From positions 65,707 through 129,706 of the forward strand of contig JADKBB010000007.1 in assembly GCA_016715195.1 (NCBI GenBank): 64,000 bases of DNA. The letters run 5' to 3'. Below the pieces are notes generated by a model. It ran no database searches and was not told where the DNA came from. It saw only the letters and a list, made by a program, of their open reading frames with translations. Every line of letters begins with the position of its first letter. The stretch's first letter is position 1. A program made the position numbers and the translations under genes. Source of the stretch: Candidatus Villigracilis proximus. Lineage in GTDB: Bacteria; Chloroflexota; Anaerolineae; Anaerolineales; Villigracilaceae. Shown here piece after piece: positions 1 through 7,828 of this stretch.

Positions 1-718
1 CAATGCCCGAGGACCATGAATTGGACATAAAGAAATATTGCCCCTGATTGGAATGCGGTTCGACCGCCGCCGGAAGCTGATCTGCCTCACTGAAATATCC
101 GCCCACCTGACCGATCCCGTCCGAATGGATCACGAACAAACGCACGTCTCCATCCAGCCCGAGGGATTCCTCACTCCCGAAAACAGTCCGCACCCGTTGA
201 TAAGATTCATCAAAACTTTTTCCAGCGGCTGTCCAATCTTCTAAAACGGCATCCTGATTAAAAGCATTGAGCGCCTTACTGTTTACATCCTGCCAGAAAT
301 ATGCATGTTCTGAAATAAGCATCAACTTTGCAGTGATGAGACTATATTCATGGGTTGAGTTGTTATAGATCCAGAATGTGCGTGTTTCACCCGCTTGATA
401 AATTCTGATCGGCTGAGATGGAGCAGCAGGGATTGTTGCCGGATTCAAATTTTCGATGGAGACAGCAAGTGCTATCCTGTCCGCTGGGATTGGCTTTCTT
501 GTTGAGAGGGATCTGTATAAACTCTTATCTGCCGATAAAACCGGTTCACCGGAAACGGAGATAAATCCCGGCTCGGAAGCAGTTGTCACATTTTCCATTG
601 CAGGTGCCGCTGGGGCCTCTGTGGCTGCTGGAGCTTCTGTGGCAACGGGCGCGCCGCCGCCGCAGGCTGAAATGATCAATCCCATTAATAGGAGTATGAA
701 GAAAGATTTTCGAGACAT
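1..718 (-). CDS. Secreted lipoprotein, possible M30-like metallopeptidase (C-terminus beyond window edge)
   Basis: Reading the minus strand from the ATG at 718 gives 239 codons without a stop before the window edge, so the 3' end is missing. The first 19 residues are a lipoprotein signal ending in the lipobox I-S-A-C (Cys19), followed by an Ala/Pro/Thr/Glu linker with repeated ATEAPA units. The rest is an extracytoplasmic region. The segment around residues 200-235 (a V-R-L-F-V-I-H stretch, then G-G-Y-F-S-E-A-D) resembles the region before the zinc site of hyicolysin-type (M30) or immune-inhibitor-like peptidases seen in Chloroflexi, but the HExxH motif would lie outside the window. The start is supported by an AAAGGA ribosome site 7 bases upstream. 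Function is therefore only suggested. Confidence 0.75.
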   Translation of the reverse strand, partial: MSRKSFFILLLMGLIISACGGGAPVATEAPAATEAPAAPAMENVTTASEPGFISVSGEPVLSADKSLYRSLSTRKPIPADRIALAVSIENLNPATIPAAPSQPIRIYQAGETRTFWIYNNSTHEYSLITAKLMLISEHAYFWQDVNSKALNAFNQDAVLEDWTAAGKSFDESYQRVRTVFGSEESLGLDGDVRLFVIHSDGIGQVGGYFSEADQLPAAVEPHSNQGQYFFMSNSWSSGI

Positions 719-810
719 AAAAGATTCCTTTTAGGGAAACAACCGCCCGCCAAATATGAATACGAAAATATATCACAAAGAATTGAAAAATAATTTTAAT
801 GCGAATCAAA

Positions 811-832
811 AACCCGCCTCACTGAGACGGGT
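811..832 (-). terminator. Rho-independent terminator of the helicase gene
   Basis: A 9-bp stem (812-820 with 824-832, one mismatch, loop ACT) is followed on the minus strand by TTTTTG. It lies 33 bases past the helicase stop codon. Confidence 0.75.
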
Positions 833-865
833 CTACTTTTTACATTTTACTTCTTACCGAACTTA

Positions 866-2125
866 TTACTTGCTCTTCCTCGGCGCTAACCGATTCCTGC
901 CATAACTCTTGGGCGTAGGAGCGGGGCGCGGTGGGCGGCGCGAGTCCTCACGGGGAGCGCCTCTTCCTCGGGCTTCACCAGCAACTTTCGGTGGGGCGGC
1001 TGCGGTGTAGTCGAATCCTTCGAGAGTTTCACGTTTGAGCGGACTTCCCATAATGCGTTCAAGAATCCGGATCATGTCGTTATCTTCGCCTGTCACCAAA
1101 GTGAACGCATCACCTGTGCGCTGTGCGCGGCCGGTGCGTCCGATGCGGTGAATGTATGCGTCAGCAGTGTCGGGCATGTCGTAATTGATAACGTGTGAAA
1201 TGCTTTCCACATCCAAACCACGCGCGGCGATGTCAGTCGCGACCATGATCTGATGCGTGCCATTTTTAAAGCCCTTCAGCGCAGACTGGCGCTGTCCCTG
1301 CGAACGGTCGCCGTGCAAACTTGTTACTCTGTGTCCGGCACGTTCAATTTGCTGCGCCACTTTTTGCGCGCGATATTTTGTGCGGGCAAAGATCAACACA
1401 GAATCGGTATCTGTTTTTTTAAGCAAAGCCAATAACAATTGCGACTTCAAATGCGAAGGCACAGGATATAGCGCGTGTGTCACAGTGTGCGCGGGGCGGC
1501 TGATGCCCATCGCGATCTTCTGCGGATTCTTTAGTGTGCTGGTGGCAAGAAATTCAACTTCACCGGGGAACGTGGCCGAGAACAACATGGTTTGGCGCTG
1601 CACGGGCAAAGCCTTGATGATGCGTTTTACATCGGGCAGAAAACCCATGTCAAACATACGATCGGCTTCATCCAGCACAAGGGTTTCGATTTTTCCCAAA
1701 CGGGCATGACCCTGATTGACAAGGTCGAGAAAACGGCCCGGGCAAACGATCAGGATTTCTGCACCGTCACGCAGTGCCTTGACTTGGGGCGCGGGTCCGA
1801 CTCCGCCATAAATGGTTGCGCTGCGGAGTTTGGTCCCAGCTGAGAGAGCCTTCACAACATCGTGAATTTGCTCAGCCAACTCACGGGTCGGCGTAACGAT
1901 CAACGCACGCGTTACATTGCGTGGGCCTTCGAAGAGCAGTCTGTGTAAGATGGGGAGGACGAATGCGGCGGTCTTGCCTGTGCCTGTTTGAGCGGTACCG
2001 ATAATATCGCGTCCGCGCAGGGCGGCGGGGATGGCTGCTTCCTGAATGGGAGTTGCGGTTTCGTAACCCGCCTTTGTGATTCCCACCATGAGGCGAGGGT
2101 CGAGATTAAATTGTTCGAAGTTCAA
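866..2125 (-). CDS. DEAD-box ATP-dependent RNA helicase (RhlE/CsdA type)
   Basis: This 419-residue protein is a complete DEAD-box helicase that unwinds RNA with ATP, as in ribosome assembly or mRNA turnover. All motifs are visible: Q motif (Gln28), AQTGTGKT (45-52), PTRELAEQ (79-86), DEAD (about 152), SAT (about 184) and HRIGRTGR (about 325). The last 35 residues are a basic Arg/Pro tail, typical of RhlE-like enzymes that bind structured RNA. The start codon is TTG, with AGGA six bases upstream. The gene is monocistronic: own promoter near 2262-2288, terminator at 811-832. The predicted 5' leader of about 130 bases is long, as in cold-shock helicase genes, but regulation is not shown by sequence alone. 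Confidence 0.96.
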   Translation of the reverse strand: MNFEQFNLDPRLMVGITKAGYETATPIQEAAIPAALRGRDIIGTAQTGTGKTAAFVLPILHRLLFEGPRNVTRALIVTPTRELAEQIHDVVKALSAGTKLRSATIYGGVGPAPQVKALRDGAEILIVCPGRFLDLVNQGHARLGKIETLVLDEADRMFDMGFLPDVKRIIKALPVQRQTMLFSATFPGEVEFLATSTLKNPQKIAMGISRPAHTVTHALYPVPSHLKSQLLLALLKKTDTDSVLIFARTKYRAQKVAQQIERAGHRVTSLHGDRSQGQRQSALKGFKNGTHQIMVATDIAARGLDVESISHVINYDMPDTADAYIHRIGRTGRAQRTGDAFTLVTGEDNDMIRILERIMGSPLKRETLEGFDYTAAAPPKVAGEARGRGAPREDSRRPPRPAPTPKSYGRNRLAPRKSK

Positions 2126-2261
2126 AGTATTCCTTTTCTTCAGAAGTCTATCAATGTTGGGAAAATGAGCGAATGCTCAAATAAAAACAGCGCGGACTGC
2201 TGATCTAGTGAGTCAGCGGATTATTAGTAAATCAGGGACTCGATAATTTGGTTGTAGAAGG

Positions 2262-2288
2262 ATTATAGCACGCCGGTTACGTTTTCAA
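2262..2288 (-). promoter_or_regulatory. Promoter of the DEAD-box helicase gene
   Basis: On the minus strand TTGAAA (2283-2288) and an extended -10 TGC-TATAAT (TATAAT at 2262-2267) are separated by 15 bases. The 15 bases ending in TATAAT are identical to those upstream of the coiled-coil gene at 27180-27194. Confidence 0.6.
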
Positions 2289-2319
2289 CGTGCCCAATAC
2301 CGTCTTTGATGTAATATTG

Positions 2320-3216
2320 TTATGCCAGAAATAGAACAGCGACCCCAACAATTGCCAGCAGTGTGCCGGCAATTGCCTGCCAGCCGACCTTTTCCTTGAA
2401 TACAAAATAACTGATTGGAAGCACGATCACCGGCGGCAGGGCCATTAATGTGCTGGCTACGCCGACCTCGGCATGTTGCACGGCCAGCAAGGAGGCCGTC
2501 ACCCCGAGGACAGGCCCCACCAATGCGCCAATCGCAAGAAGTTTAATGGCTTGCGGCTGCCTGCGGACTTCTGTGATTGTGGAGCCGGCCTGTCCTTGCA
2601 GTATCGCCCAACTCCAGATGAAGATGGCCGCAGCAAGCATACGAATGGCATTGCCTTGAAAGGGTGAAAAATCGCCCATCATCCCCTGCTTTGAAAGAAC
2701 AAATCCAACCGCCTGTCCAAGGCCGGCCAGCACACCGAAGATCACACCGCGGCGGGTATGTCCATGCGGGGTATCGGCTGGCTCTTCATGTGACATCACC
2801 ACCCAGCCGATGCCGGTTAGAGCGATCACGACACCGGTAATCTGCAGAGGCGTAAGAGTCTCACCAAAGAATATCCATGCAATGAGTGAAGCGAAGATCG
2901 GCGCGAGGCTTAATAACAAACTGCCGAGTCTTGTCCCGACGGAAATGAGGGATTGAAAAAAGAAGGCATCGCCCAATGCAAGCCCGATGACTCCCGAAAG
3001 GCTCAGCCACATCCAGCGTGAGGAATCTGCTGAAAAGGGGATCGGCTCACGAAACAGAATGAGATTCAAGATCACGAGATAGGTCAGCGCGAATATGATT
3101 CGCAGGCGATTTGCATTTTGCGGGCCTACCATGCGCCCGGCCTTTGTAAAAATGATCGCTGTGATCGAAAAGAAAAAGGATGTTGCCAGCCCTGCAATTT
3201 CACCGATGAAGTTCAT
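2320..3216 (-). CDS. EamA-family (DMT superfamily) membrane transporter
   Basis: A 298-residue hydrophobic protein with about ten membrane segments arranged as two EamA repeats, the standard size and layout of drug/metabolite exporters. The first repeat starts near residue 5 and the second near residue 155, after a short hydrophilic His/Arg loop. RBS AGGAG sits 6 bases before the ATG. The gene overlaps the previous transporter gene by 17 bases, so it is the last cistron of a five-gene minus-strand operon with a pterin-synthase-like fusion and a glycosyltransferase. The substrate cannot be read from sequence; export of the operon product is an inference from position. Confidence 0.9.
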   Translation of the reverse strand: MNFIGEIAGLATSFFFSITAIIFTKAGRMVGPQNANRLRIIFALTYLVILNLILFREPIPFSADSSRWMWLSLSGVIGLALGDAFFFQSLISVGTRLGSLLLSLAPIFASLIAWIFFGETLTPLQITGVVIALTGIGWVVMSHEEPADTPHGHTRRGVIFGVLAGLGQAVGFVLSKQGMMGDFSPFQGNAIRMLAAAIFIWSWAILQGQAGSTITEVRRQPQAIKLLAIGALVGPVLGVTASLLAVQHAEVGVASTLMALPPVIVLPISYFVFKEKVGWQAIAGTLLAIVGVAVLFLA

Positions 3217-4114
3217 GTTTCTCCTGAAAGATCAAATGCCGGGTTGGCTGCTGTTTTCTTTTCTTAACTCGGCCCTGGTTAATAAGATGACGGCCACCGA
3301 GAATGAATCCGCCGCCGACCATCACAATGGGAAGTAGTTTCTCTCCAAAGAGCCAGGCCGCAAGCAAAACAGTGACAATTGGTTCCAATGTTGATAGCAT
3401 TGCAGCGTTGGTGGGACCGATAATTTCAAGCCCGGCCAAAAAAGTGACCACTGGAATAATGGTCGAGAGGATAATGATTCCAAGCATGGCAAGCCAGCCT
3501 GAATTACTGGCAGGGAAGTGTGCGCCATTGGTGAAGGCCAACATGCCAAACACAACTCCGGCGGATGCAAAAATTACAGTTGATGATTGCACCGCTGAGA
3601 CATGTTTCATCACGTTTGTGCCGACGATAATGTAGATCGAGTAGATCAGCGCGGCGGTGATCGCCATGAGTGCGCCGATGAGTTGTCCGCCGTTGGGGTC
3701 GACGGTGAGGGCGGAGCCAATCAGTGCGAGGATCAACGCGATAACTTTGACCACGCTCACTTTTTCGCGCAGAATAAATATGGAAAGGATAAAGACAAAC
3801 ATCGGGTAAAGATACAAAAGCAGCGCCACCAATCCAGCGGATGCGTATTTGATGGCGGTCATATACAGGAAGGATTGACCTACGTATCCCAGCGCACCCA
3901 TGCCGATCAGTTGGGCGAGAATCTTTCCGCGGGGAAAATGCTCCTTGCGCAGAATCAGGATGACGGTCATGAAAGATGCGGAGATGCTGAAGCGCAGGAA
4001 AAGCACCGTGAAGGTGTCCATCCCATCGGCGTAGACATAATGTCCGAAGATGGCGAGTGTCCCAAATGATGCAGCAGAGATGGCAATGAGGAGGATGCCG
4101 AAGAGTCGTTTCAT
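3200..4114 (-). CDS. EamA-family (DMT superfamily) membrane transporter
   Basis: A second EamA transporter of 304 residues with about ten membrane segments and a basic cytoplasmic tail. It is distantly related to its downstream neighbour, so the pair could be an old duplication or a heterodimeric exporter of the two-component DMT kind. Its ATG overlaps the glycosyltransferase stop codon (ATGA, 4111-4114), which indicates translational coupling. The substrate is unknown. Confidence 0.9.
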   Translation of the reverse strand: MKRLFGILLIAISAASFGTLAIFGHYVYADGMDTFTVLFLRFSISASFMTVILILRKEHFPRGKILAQLIGMGALGYVGQSFLYMTAIKYASAGLVALLLYLYPMFVFILSIFILREKVSVVKVIALILALIGSALTVDPNGGQLIGALMAITAALIYSIYIIVGTNVMKHVSAVQSSTVIFASAGVVFGMLAFTNGAHFPASNSGWLAMLGIIILSTIIPVVTFLAGLEIIGPTNAAMLSTLEPIVTVLLAAWLFGEKLLPIVMVGGGFILGGRHLINQGRVKKRKQQPTRHLIFQEKHELHR

Positions 4115-5157
4115 ATTTGGGATTGCAAAAAAGCGCGGATTTGAGCAGCCGTTTCATTCCATGAAGGCTGTTGAAGATATCGCTGGCGCGCGTTGAGTGA
4201 AAGTTGGGTGAGCAGCTCACGGTTGGATGCAAGCGTTGAGATGTGTGCGGCAAGTGCGTTTGAGTCGTTGGGCTCGATCAGATAACCGGTTTTTCCGTGC
4301 TCAATAATTTCACCCGCTGCGCCGGCAGTTGTGCCGATGGCGGGCAGACCAAAGGACATGCCTTCAAGGTAGACAATGCCAAAGCCTTCGTAACTTGATG
4401 GGACGATGAGTACGTGAGCGTGTTTGAGTTTTTCAACGAGCGGTTCGTTGTTGAGGGAGTCGTGAAATGTGACGATGGACGATAGACCGTTGACCGTGAC
4501 AAACTCTTGCATTTGTTTCGCGTATGCTGAGTCTGTGGTCAATGAGCCGATCACATCCACTTTGACTTTTGACCTTTGACTTTCGACCGCACTTAAAAGC
4601 GTATGCAATCCTTTTCTTTCCATTACGTTCCCAAGAAATACAATATGCAATGGATCTTGTGATGCGCGTGTTTTTATTTCTTCTTCTGAAATTGTATCGC
4701 CAAATCTGTCGGTGGGTGGATAAGCCACAACATCTGGCTTGCTGTTTCCTATTAACTTATTTACTACGCCTCTTGTCGTTTGCGAGTTGAAGATAAATCC
4801 ATCTACACTTTGCAGGTACTTTTTTTCAGGGATTTGGTAAAAACTGTTTTGCCATTGCGGACGTAGCTCAGAACTTCGCAGATGATGCACAAGTGAAATA
4901 ATAGGGTAGGGATGTTTTCCGAGATTTGCGGCAATCAGCGAAGGATGATTTAGTTCATCTTGAATCAAAATATCAAAGATTGGCAGGAGTTTGAAAGAGA
5001 AATTATCTGTTAGATGCGACGCGTAATTTCGCCACGACAAAGAAATAATTTCAACAGTATCTCCCTGTGCGCGTAAATATTCAACCAGTTTGCGGTCGTA
5101 CATGTATCCGCCGCTGAGAGTGTCGAGGGAGCCGTAGATGATGAGTCCGATTTTCAT
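4111..5157 (-). CDS. Glycosyltransferase family 4 (GT-B fold)
   Basis: This 348-residue protein has the two Rossmann domains of GT-B enzymes. The C-terminal half carries the retaining GT4 signature: a G-N-V-x-x-R-K-G stretch near residue 195 and an E-x7-E motif (SSYEGFGIVYLEGMSFG) near 260-275, which binds the donor nucleotide sugar. It sits between the ComB-PTPS fusion and two exporters in one operon, so its acceptor may be the small molecule made by the upstream enzymes; in known systems pterins are glycosylated by GT4 enzymes. Two heptamer repeat tracts lie inside the gene (4471-4500 and 4561-4588). No Shine-Dalgarno precedes the ATG. Confidence 0.92.
   Translation of the reverse strand: MKIGLIIYGSLDTLSGGYMYDRKLVEYLRAQGDTVEIISLSWRNYASHLTDNFSFKLLPIFDILIQDELNHPSLIAANLGKHPYPIISLVHHLRSSELRPQWQNSFYQIPEKKYLQSVDGFIFNSQTTRGVVNKLIGNSKPDVVAYPPTDRFGDTISEEEIKTRASQDPLHIVFLGNVMERKGLHTLLSAVESQRSKVKVDVIGSLTTDSAYAKQMQEFVTVNGLSSIVTFHDSLNNEPLVEKLKHAHVLIVPSSYEGFGIVYLEGMSFGLPAIGTTAGAAGEIIEHGKTGYLIEPNDSNALAAHISTLASNRELLTQLSLNARQRYLQQPSWNETAAQIRAFLQSQI
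4471..4588. repeat. Heptamer repeat tracts inside the glycosyltransferase gene
   Basis: 4471-4500 reads as GACGATG, GACGATA, GACCGTT, GACCGTG; 4561-4588 reads as TTTGACT, TTTGACC, TTTGACT, TTCGACC. Both are imperfect tandem copies of a 7-base unit that stay in frame within the coding sequence. Confidence 0.75.
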
Positions 5158-5166
5158 GGAGGGGAA

Positions 5167-5218
5167 GTCTGTGAGGTGTATGAGGTATGTGAAGTATGTG
5201 AAGTTTATGAGGTTTGAC
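5167..5218. repeat. Imperfect 9-base tandem repeat in operon gap
   Basis: The 47-base gap between the ComB-PTPS and glycosyltransferase genes, plus the end of the former, is made of copies of a TGTGAAGTA-like unit. It displaces any ribosome binding site for the glycosyltransferase. Confidence 0.65.
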
Positions 5219-6305
5219 GTTCGATTGAGTAGGCGGCCCAGGCGTTTGCATGTTCCCAGAGGACAACTTTTAGTGCGGAAATATTCCCTGCTTTGATTTT
5301 TTCATTTAATGTTGTGGCAAGGATGCGCGAGAAGTGTTCAATGGATGGATTCAGCCCTGCGAACTCAGGTTTTTCGTTGAGCATTTGTTCGTTGTAATAA
5401 TTCACAACTCCATCGAGATGCTTTTCCACGTCCACGATATCTACAAGATAGCCGTGTTGATCAAGTTCTGCACCTTCGAGCCGCAGTTCAAGGGTGTAGT
5501 GATGTGAGTTGGGGAAGTTCTCAGGTCCCCAGTCTCCTCCGATCAGAAAATGGCGTGCAATAAATTCACGGCGAACTCCAAGCGTATACATGGTTGTGCT
5601 CCAGTTTTGAGTGTCAGGCGTCAGCGTTATAGACTTGACAGCCTGCATGGTAAGTTGGTTATTATTTCTTGTGATGGGCATTGCAAAATCAAAGGTGCTG
5701 ATGCGGGTGCAGTAATCGAGATCAGATTTTGGAAATTCAGGAAGATTTGGATTGAGATGAACTTCCGCATCTTTTGAATCGTAAACACGTTTAATAAAAG
5801 GCTGTTTATCTGGGTTTTGACCTTTAAGCAAAGCTTCCAAATATTCTGCACATGACAAGTCTTCGTCGTTGTTGTAACCGCCGGTGATGACAAAAGTTAC
5901 TTCAGGCGGCGCGATCTTTAAAATATGCTTAACCGTTGCGTCTACAACGACAAAACTGACAGCAAATAATATATCCGCATTCACACAGCGGACGGCGCCT
6001 TGAGTCCCTGCGCCTGTGCGCTGAATGAGGGTTAATCCTGTTAAGTCTTCTTCGAGAATTTGAGTGGGTGAGTTGCCGAAGTCAAAGCCTGCGGGGGGAA
6101 GCCCGCCGACTTCGCCCAGTGCCTTTGAGTTTGGAATTTGTGACTTCAAAGCCAGTGCTTCTTCCACGGTGCTGACGAGCATGATCTCTTTTGCTCCACG
6201 CGAGAAGGCATAAGCAGCGTTTGAGAAAGCGCGCAGAACGTCGATCACAATGACCAGTCCGCTGGCGGTGTGGCAGGTTTCGAGGGTGGTGTAATGAAAT
6301 TTCAT
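5205..6305 (-). CDS. ComB-like phosphatase fused to a 6-pyruvoyl-tetrahydropterin synthase-like domain
   Basis: A 366-residue two-domain protein. Residues 1 to about 225 match the ComB (2-phosphosulfolactate phosphatase) family: IVIDVLRAFS near the start, PPAGFDFGNSP, the RTGAGTQGA stretch replacing TTNGT, and a late E-D-L-S-C-A. Residues from about 240 to 366 match the PTPS/QueD (tunneling fold) family, ending in the WEHANAWAAY motif that carries a family Glu. The usual catalytic Cys and one of the three zinc His ligands are missing (only His252 and His268/269 remain), as in a divergent PTPS branch found beside MDR dehydrogenases and glycosyltransferases in Actinobacteria. The ATG overlaps the MDR stop (ATGA), so the two are co-translated. 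The reaction is unknown; a pterin-like substrate is inferred. Confidence 0.85.
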   Translation of the reverse strand: MKFHYTTLETCHTASGLVIVIDVLRAFSNAAYAFSRGAKEIMLVSTVEEALALKSQIPNSKALGEVGGLPPAGFDFGNSPTQILEEDLTGLTLIQRTGAGTQGAVRCVNADILFAVSFVVVDATVKHILKIAPPEVTFVITGGYNNDEDLSCAEYLEALLKGQNPDKQPFIKRVYDSKDAEVHLNPNLPEFPKSDLDYCTRISTFDFAMPITRNNNQLTMQAVKSITLTPDTQNWSTTMYTLGVRREFIARHFLIGGDWGPENFPNSHHYTLELRLEGAELDQHGYLVDIVDVEKHLDGVVNYYNEQMLNEKPEFAGLNPSIEHFSRILATTLNEKIKAGNISALKVVLWEHANAWAAYSIERQTS

Positions 6306-7303
6306 TTGGAATAATCGAAGATCACTTGTATCGTCTCTTGCGGATTTTCATCCAGCAATTGATAGGCTTTGTCTGCATTATGGAGTGCAAACCTGTGCGT
6401 GATCCACTTCTCTGGTTGGATTCTTTCCAGCGCTTTCCAGGCTGTATCGAATCTGCGTGACTTATCCCAGCGGCCGGATAACTCGGGCGAGATCGTGCTG
6501 ACTTGTGACGATATGAGTCGAATCCGCGAGCGATGGAACGCGCCGCCGAGATCGATCTCCGCGCGTTTTTGCCCATACCACGAGCCGATGACCACACGTC
6601 CGCTGAAGGTGGTGAATGCAATTGCGTCATTTAAAGCAGCAGGGGAACCACTCAGTTCAAAGGTCAGGTCGAAAGAGTCGAAGGTCGAAAGTCGAACGTC
6701 ATCTGGCGCGAGACTTTTTACTTCTAACTTTTTACTTTTACTCTGAAGCGCCTCTCTCCTTAACGCAAACCGATCCACTGTGACCAGACTCTCCAATGGA
6801 AATTCACTTAATAAAGAAGCAGTCAGTAAACCGATAATGCCCTGACCCAAAACCAAAACCCGTTCACCAAGAATCGGCGCACCGTCTTGCACCAGATTTA
6901 CAGCGGTCTCCATATTGGGTAGGAAGCAGGCAGATTCAGAAGAAAGGAAATCGGGAATGGGAATTAAGGATGAAGGCTGCGTGATGAAATGTGAAGTGTG
7001 TGGTTGAAATGCAAACACCCTCTTATTTAACCATTCACTATTCACTTCTTTTCCTATTTCTTTAATGACCCCCACACAGGCGTATCCATAGGCCAGCGGA
7101 TAATTCAAGTCGCTGCTGACGCCATCGTTTGCATCTGCCAGATGTGGAAACTGTCCGCGATAGACCAGCATCTCTGTCCCTGCGCTGATGGCCGAGCAGA
7201 TGGTTTCCACGAGTACTTCATCTTCTTTGAGGCGGGCGATTGGCGTTTCTCGAATTTCTAGTTTTTGCGGGGCGGTGAAGAATAGGGTCTTTGCTGTTTG
7301 CAT
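6302..7303 (-). CDS. Medium-chain dehydrogenase/reductase (MDR), zinc-site-poor
   Basis: A 333-residue MDR oxidoreductase and first gene of the five-gene operon. The N-terminal catalytic domain has SAISAGTE where zinc alcohol dehydrogenases carry the catalytic Cys, so zinc catalysis is unlikely; the pattern resembles BchC-like and sepiapterin-reductase-like MDRs. The Rossmann motif is GQGIIG near residue 153. It stops inside the start of the PTPS fusion gene, which suggests both act on the same intermediate, perhaps reduction of a pterin side chain. Two heptamer tracts interrupt the coding region (6660-6695, 6715-6741). No Shine-Dalgarno is visible; a TAAACT box ends 7 bases before the ATG. 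Confidence 0.88.
   Translation of the reverse strand: MQTAKTLFFTAPQKLEIRETPIARLKEDEVLVETICSAISAGTEMLVYRGQFPHLADANDGVSSDLNYPLAYGYACVGVIKEIGKEVNSEWLNKRVFAFQPHTSHFITQPSSLIPIPDFLSSESACFLPNMETAVNLVQDGAPILGERVLVLGQGIIGLLTASLLSEFPLESLVTVDRFALRREALQSKSKKLEVKSLAPDDVRLSTFDSFDLTFELSGSPAALNDAIAFTTFSGRVVIGSWYGQKRAEIDLGGAFHRSRIRLISSQVSTISPELSGRWDKSRRFDTAWKALERIQPEKWITHRFALHNADKAYQLLDENPQETIQVIFDYSK
6660..6741. repeat. Heptamer repeat tracts inside the MDR gene
   Basis: 6660-6695 holds imperfect copies of GTCGAAA/GTCGAAC and 6715-6741 holds copies of TTTTTAC/TTCTAAC. They encode a Lys/Ser-rich and a Ser/Phe/Asp-rich peptide between two Rossmann strands, a loop that tolerates insertion. A third, weaker tract (ACCATTC, ACTATTC) is at 7029-7047. 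Confidence 0.7.
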
Positions 7304-7319
7304 GGCGTGAGTTTAACAT

Positions 7320-7362
7320 AAAAGATGACAGTTACTTTTGTGAAAGTAACTGTCATCTTTTA
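7320..7362 (-). terminator. Perfect 19-bp hairpin terminator, likely bidirectional
   Basis: 7320-7338 pairs without mismatch with 7343-7361, loop TGTG; the ends of the stem are A-rich on one arm and T-rich on the other. It ends the PilZ gene and insulates the downstream MDR operon, whose promoter must overlap it. Confidence 0.85.
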
Positions 7363-7369
7363 TGCTTGA

Positions 7370-7756
7370 TTATTTTCCTGCAGAAGGCTTGATGGTATAG
7401 CCGGGTGGGATGCGCCGAAACTCATAGTTTTCTACAATAGCTTCGATCACCTGACTGTGTTCAATTGTCACTTCCTTGAACTCAAACCCGATATTAAAAA
7501 ACTCAGGGCTTATATCTGGCTGACACCATACCACGCGCGCCGGAACTGTAATACGCGAAGCCGCGATACCCGGTAATTCGGGCAGTTCAATCGCAAGCGT
7601 AAGTTCTGAGTTTTCCGTCATTGGTTTTTCGCCGATCACCATCGCCCCGTGTAAATGTAAATCACCCAGATACCCAAGCAAATAACCGCTATATAGATCA
7701 AAGACCTGTGAATAGGCCATTAAATTTTTGCGTTGTACTCTACGTCTTTCCTGCAT
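7370..7756 (-). CDS. PilZ domain protein
   Basis: A 128-residue single-domain protein. The N-terminus has the Arg-rich ERRRVQR stretch that corresponds to the RxxxR part of the cyclic di-GMP site, and a beta-barrel with G-D-L-H-L-H-G in place of the usual D/N-x-S-x-x-G. The Ser is therefore replaced by His, so ligand binding is uncertain. The start is well supported by AAGGAG 7 bases upstream. It is divergent from the PIG-L gene and ends at a strong terminator, so it is probably transcribed alone. Role: likely a c-di-GMP-related adaptor, partner unknown. Confidence 0.8.
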   Translation of the reverse strand: MQERRRVQRKNLMAYSQVFDLYSGYLLGYLGDLHLHGAMVIGEKPMTENSELTLAIELPELPGIAASRITVPARVVWCQPDISPEFFNIGFEFKEVTIEHSQVIEAIVENYEFRRIPPGYTIKPSAGK

Positions 7757-7828
7757 TTGCGCTCCTTATATTCTAGTGTACATGAACTGGCATTTAAAGA
7801 GCATTGCTGTTTTATGGTAAAAATAGCC

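Noticed and set aside
3504..4253. 249-codon minus-strand ORF overlapping the EamA and GT4 genes
   Set aside because: It is a shifted frame of two well-supported genes and has His/Arg-rich, non-protein-like composition.
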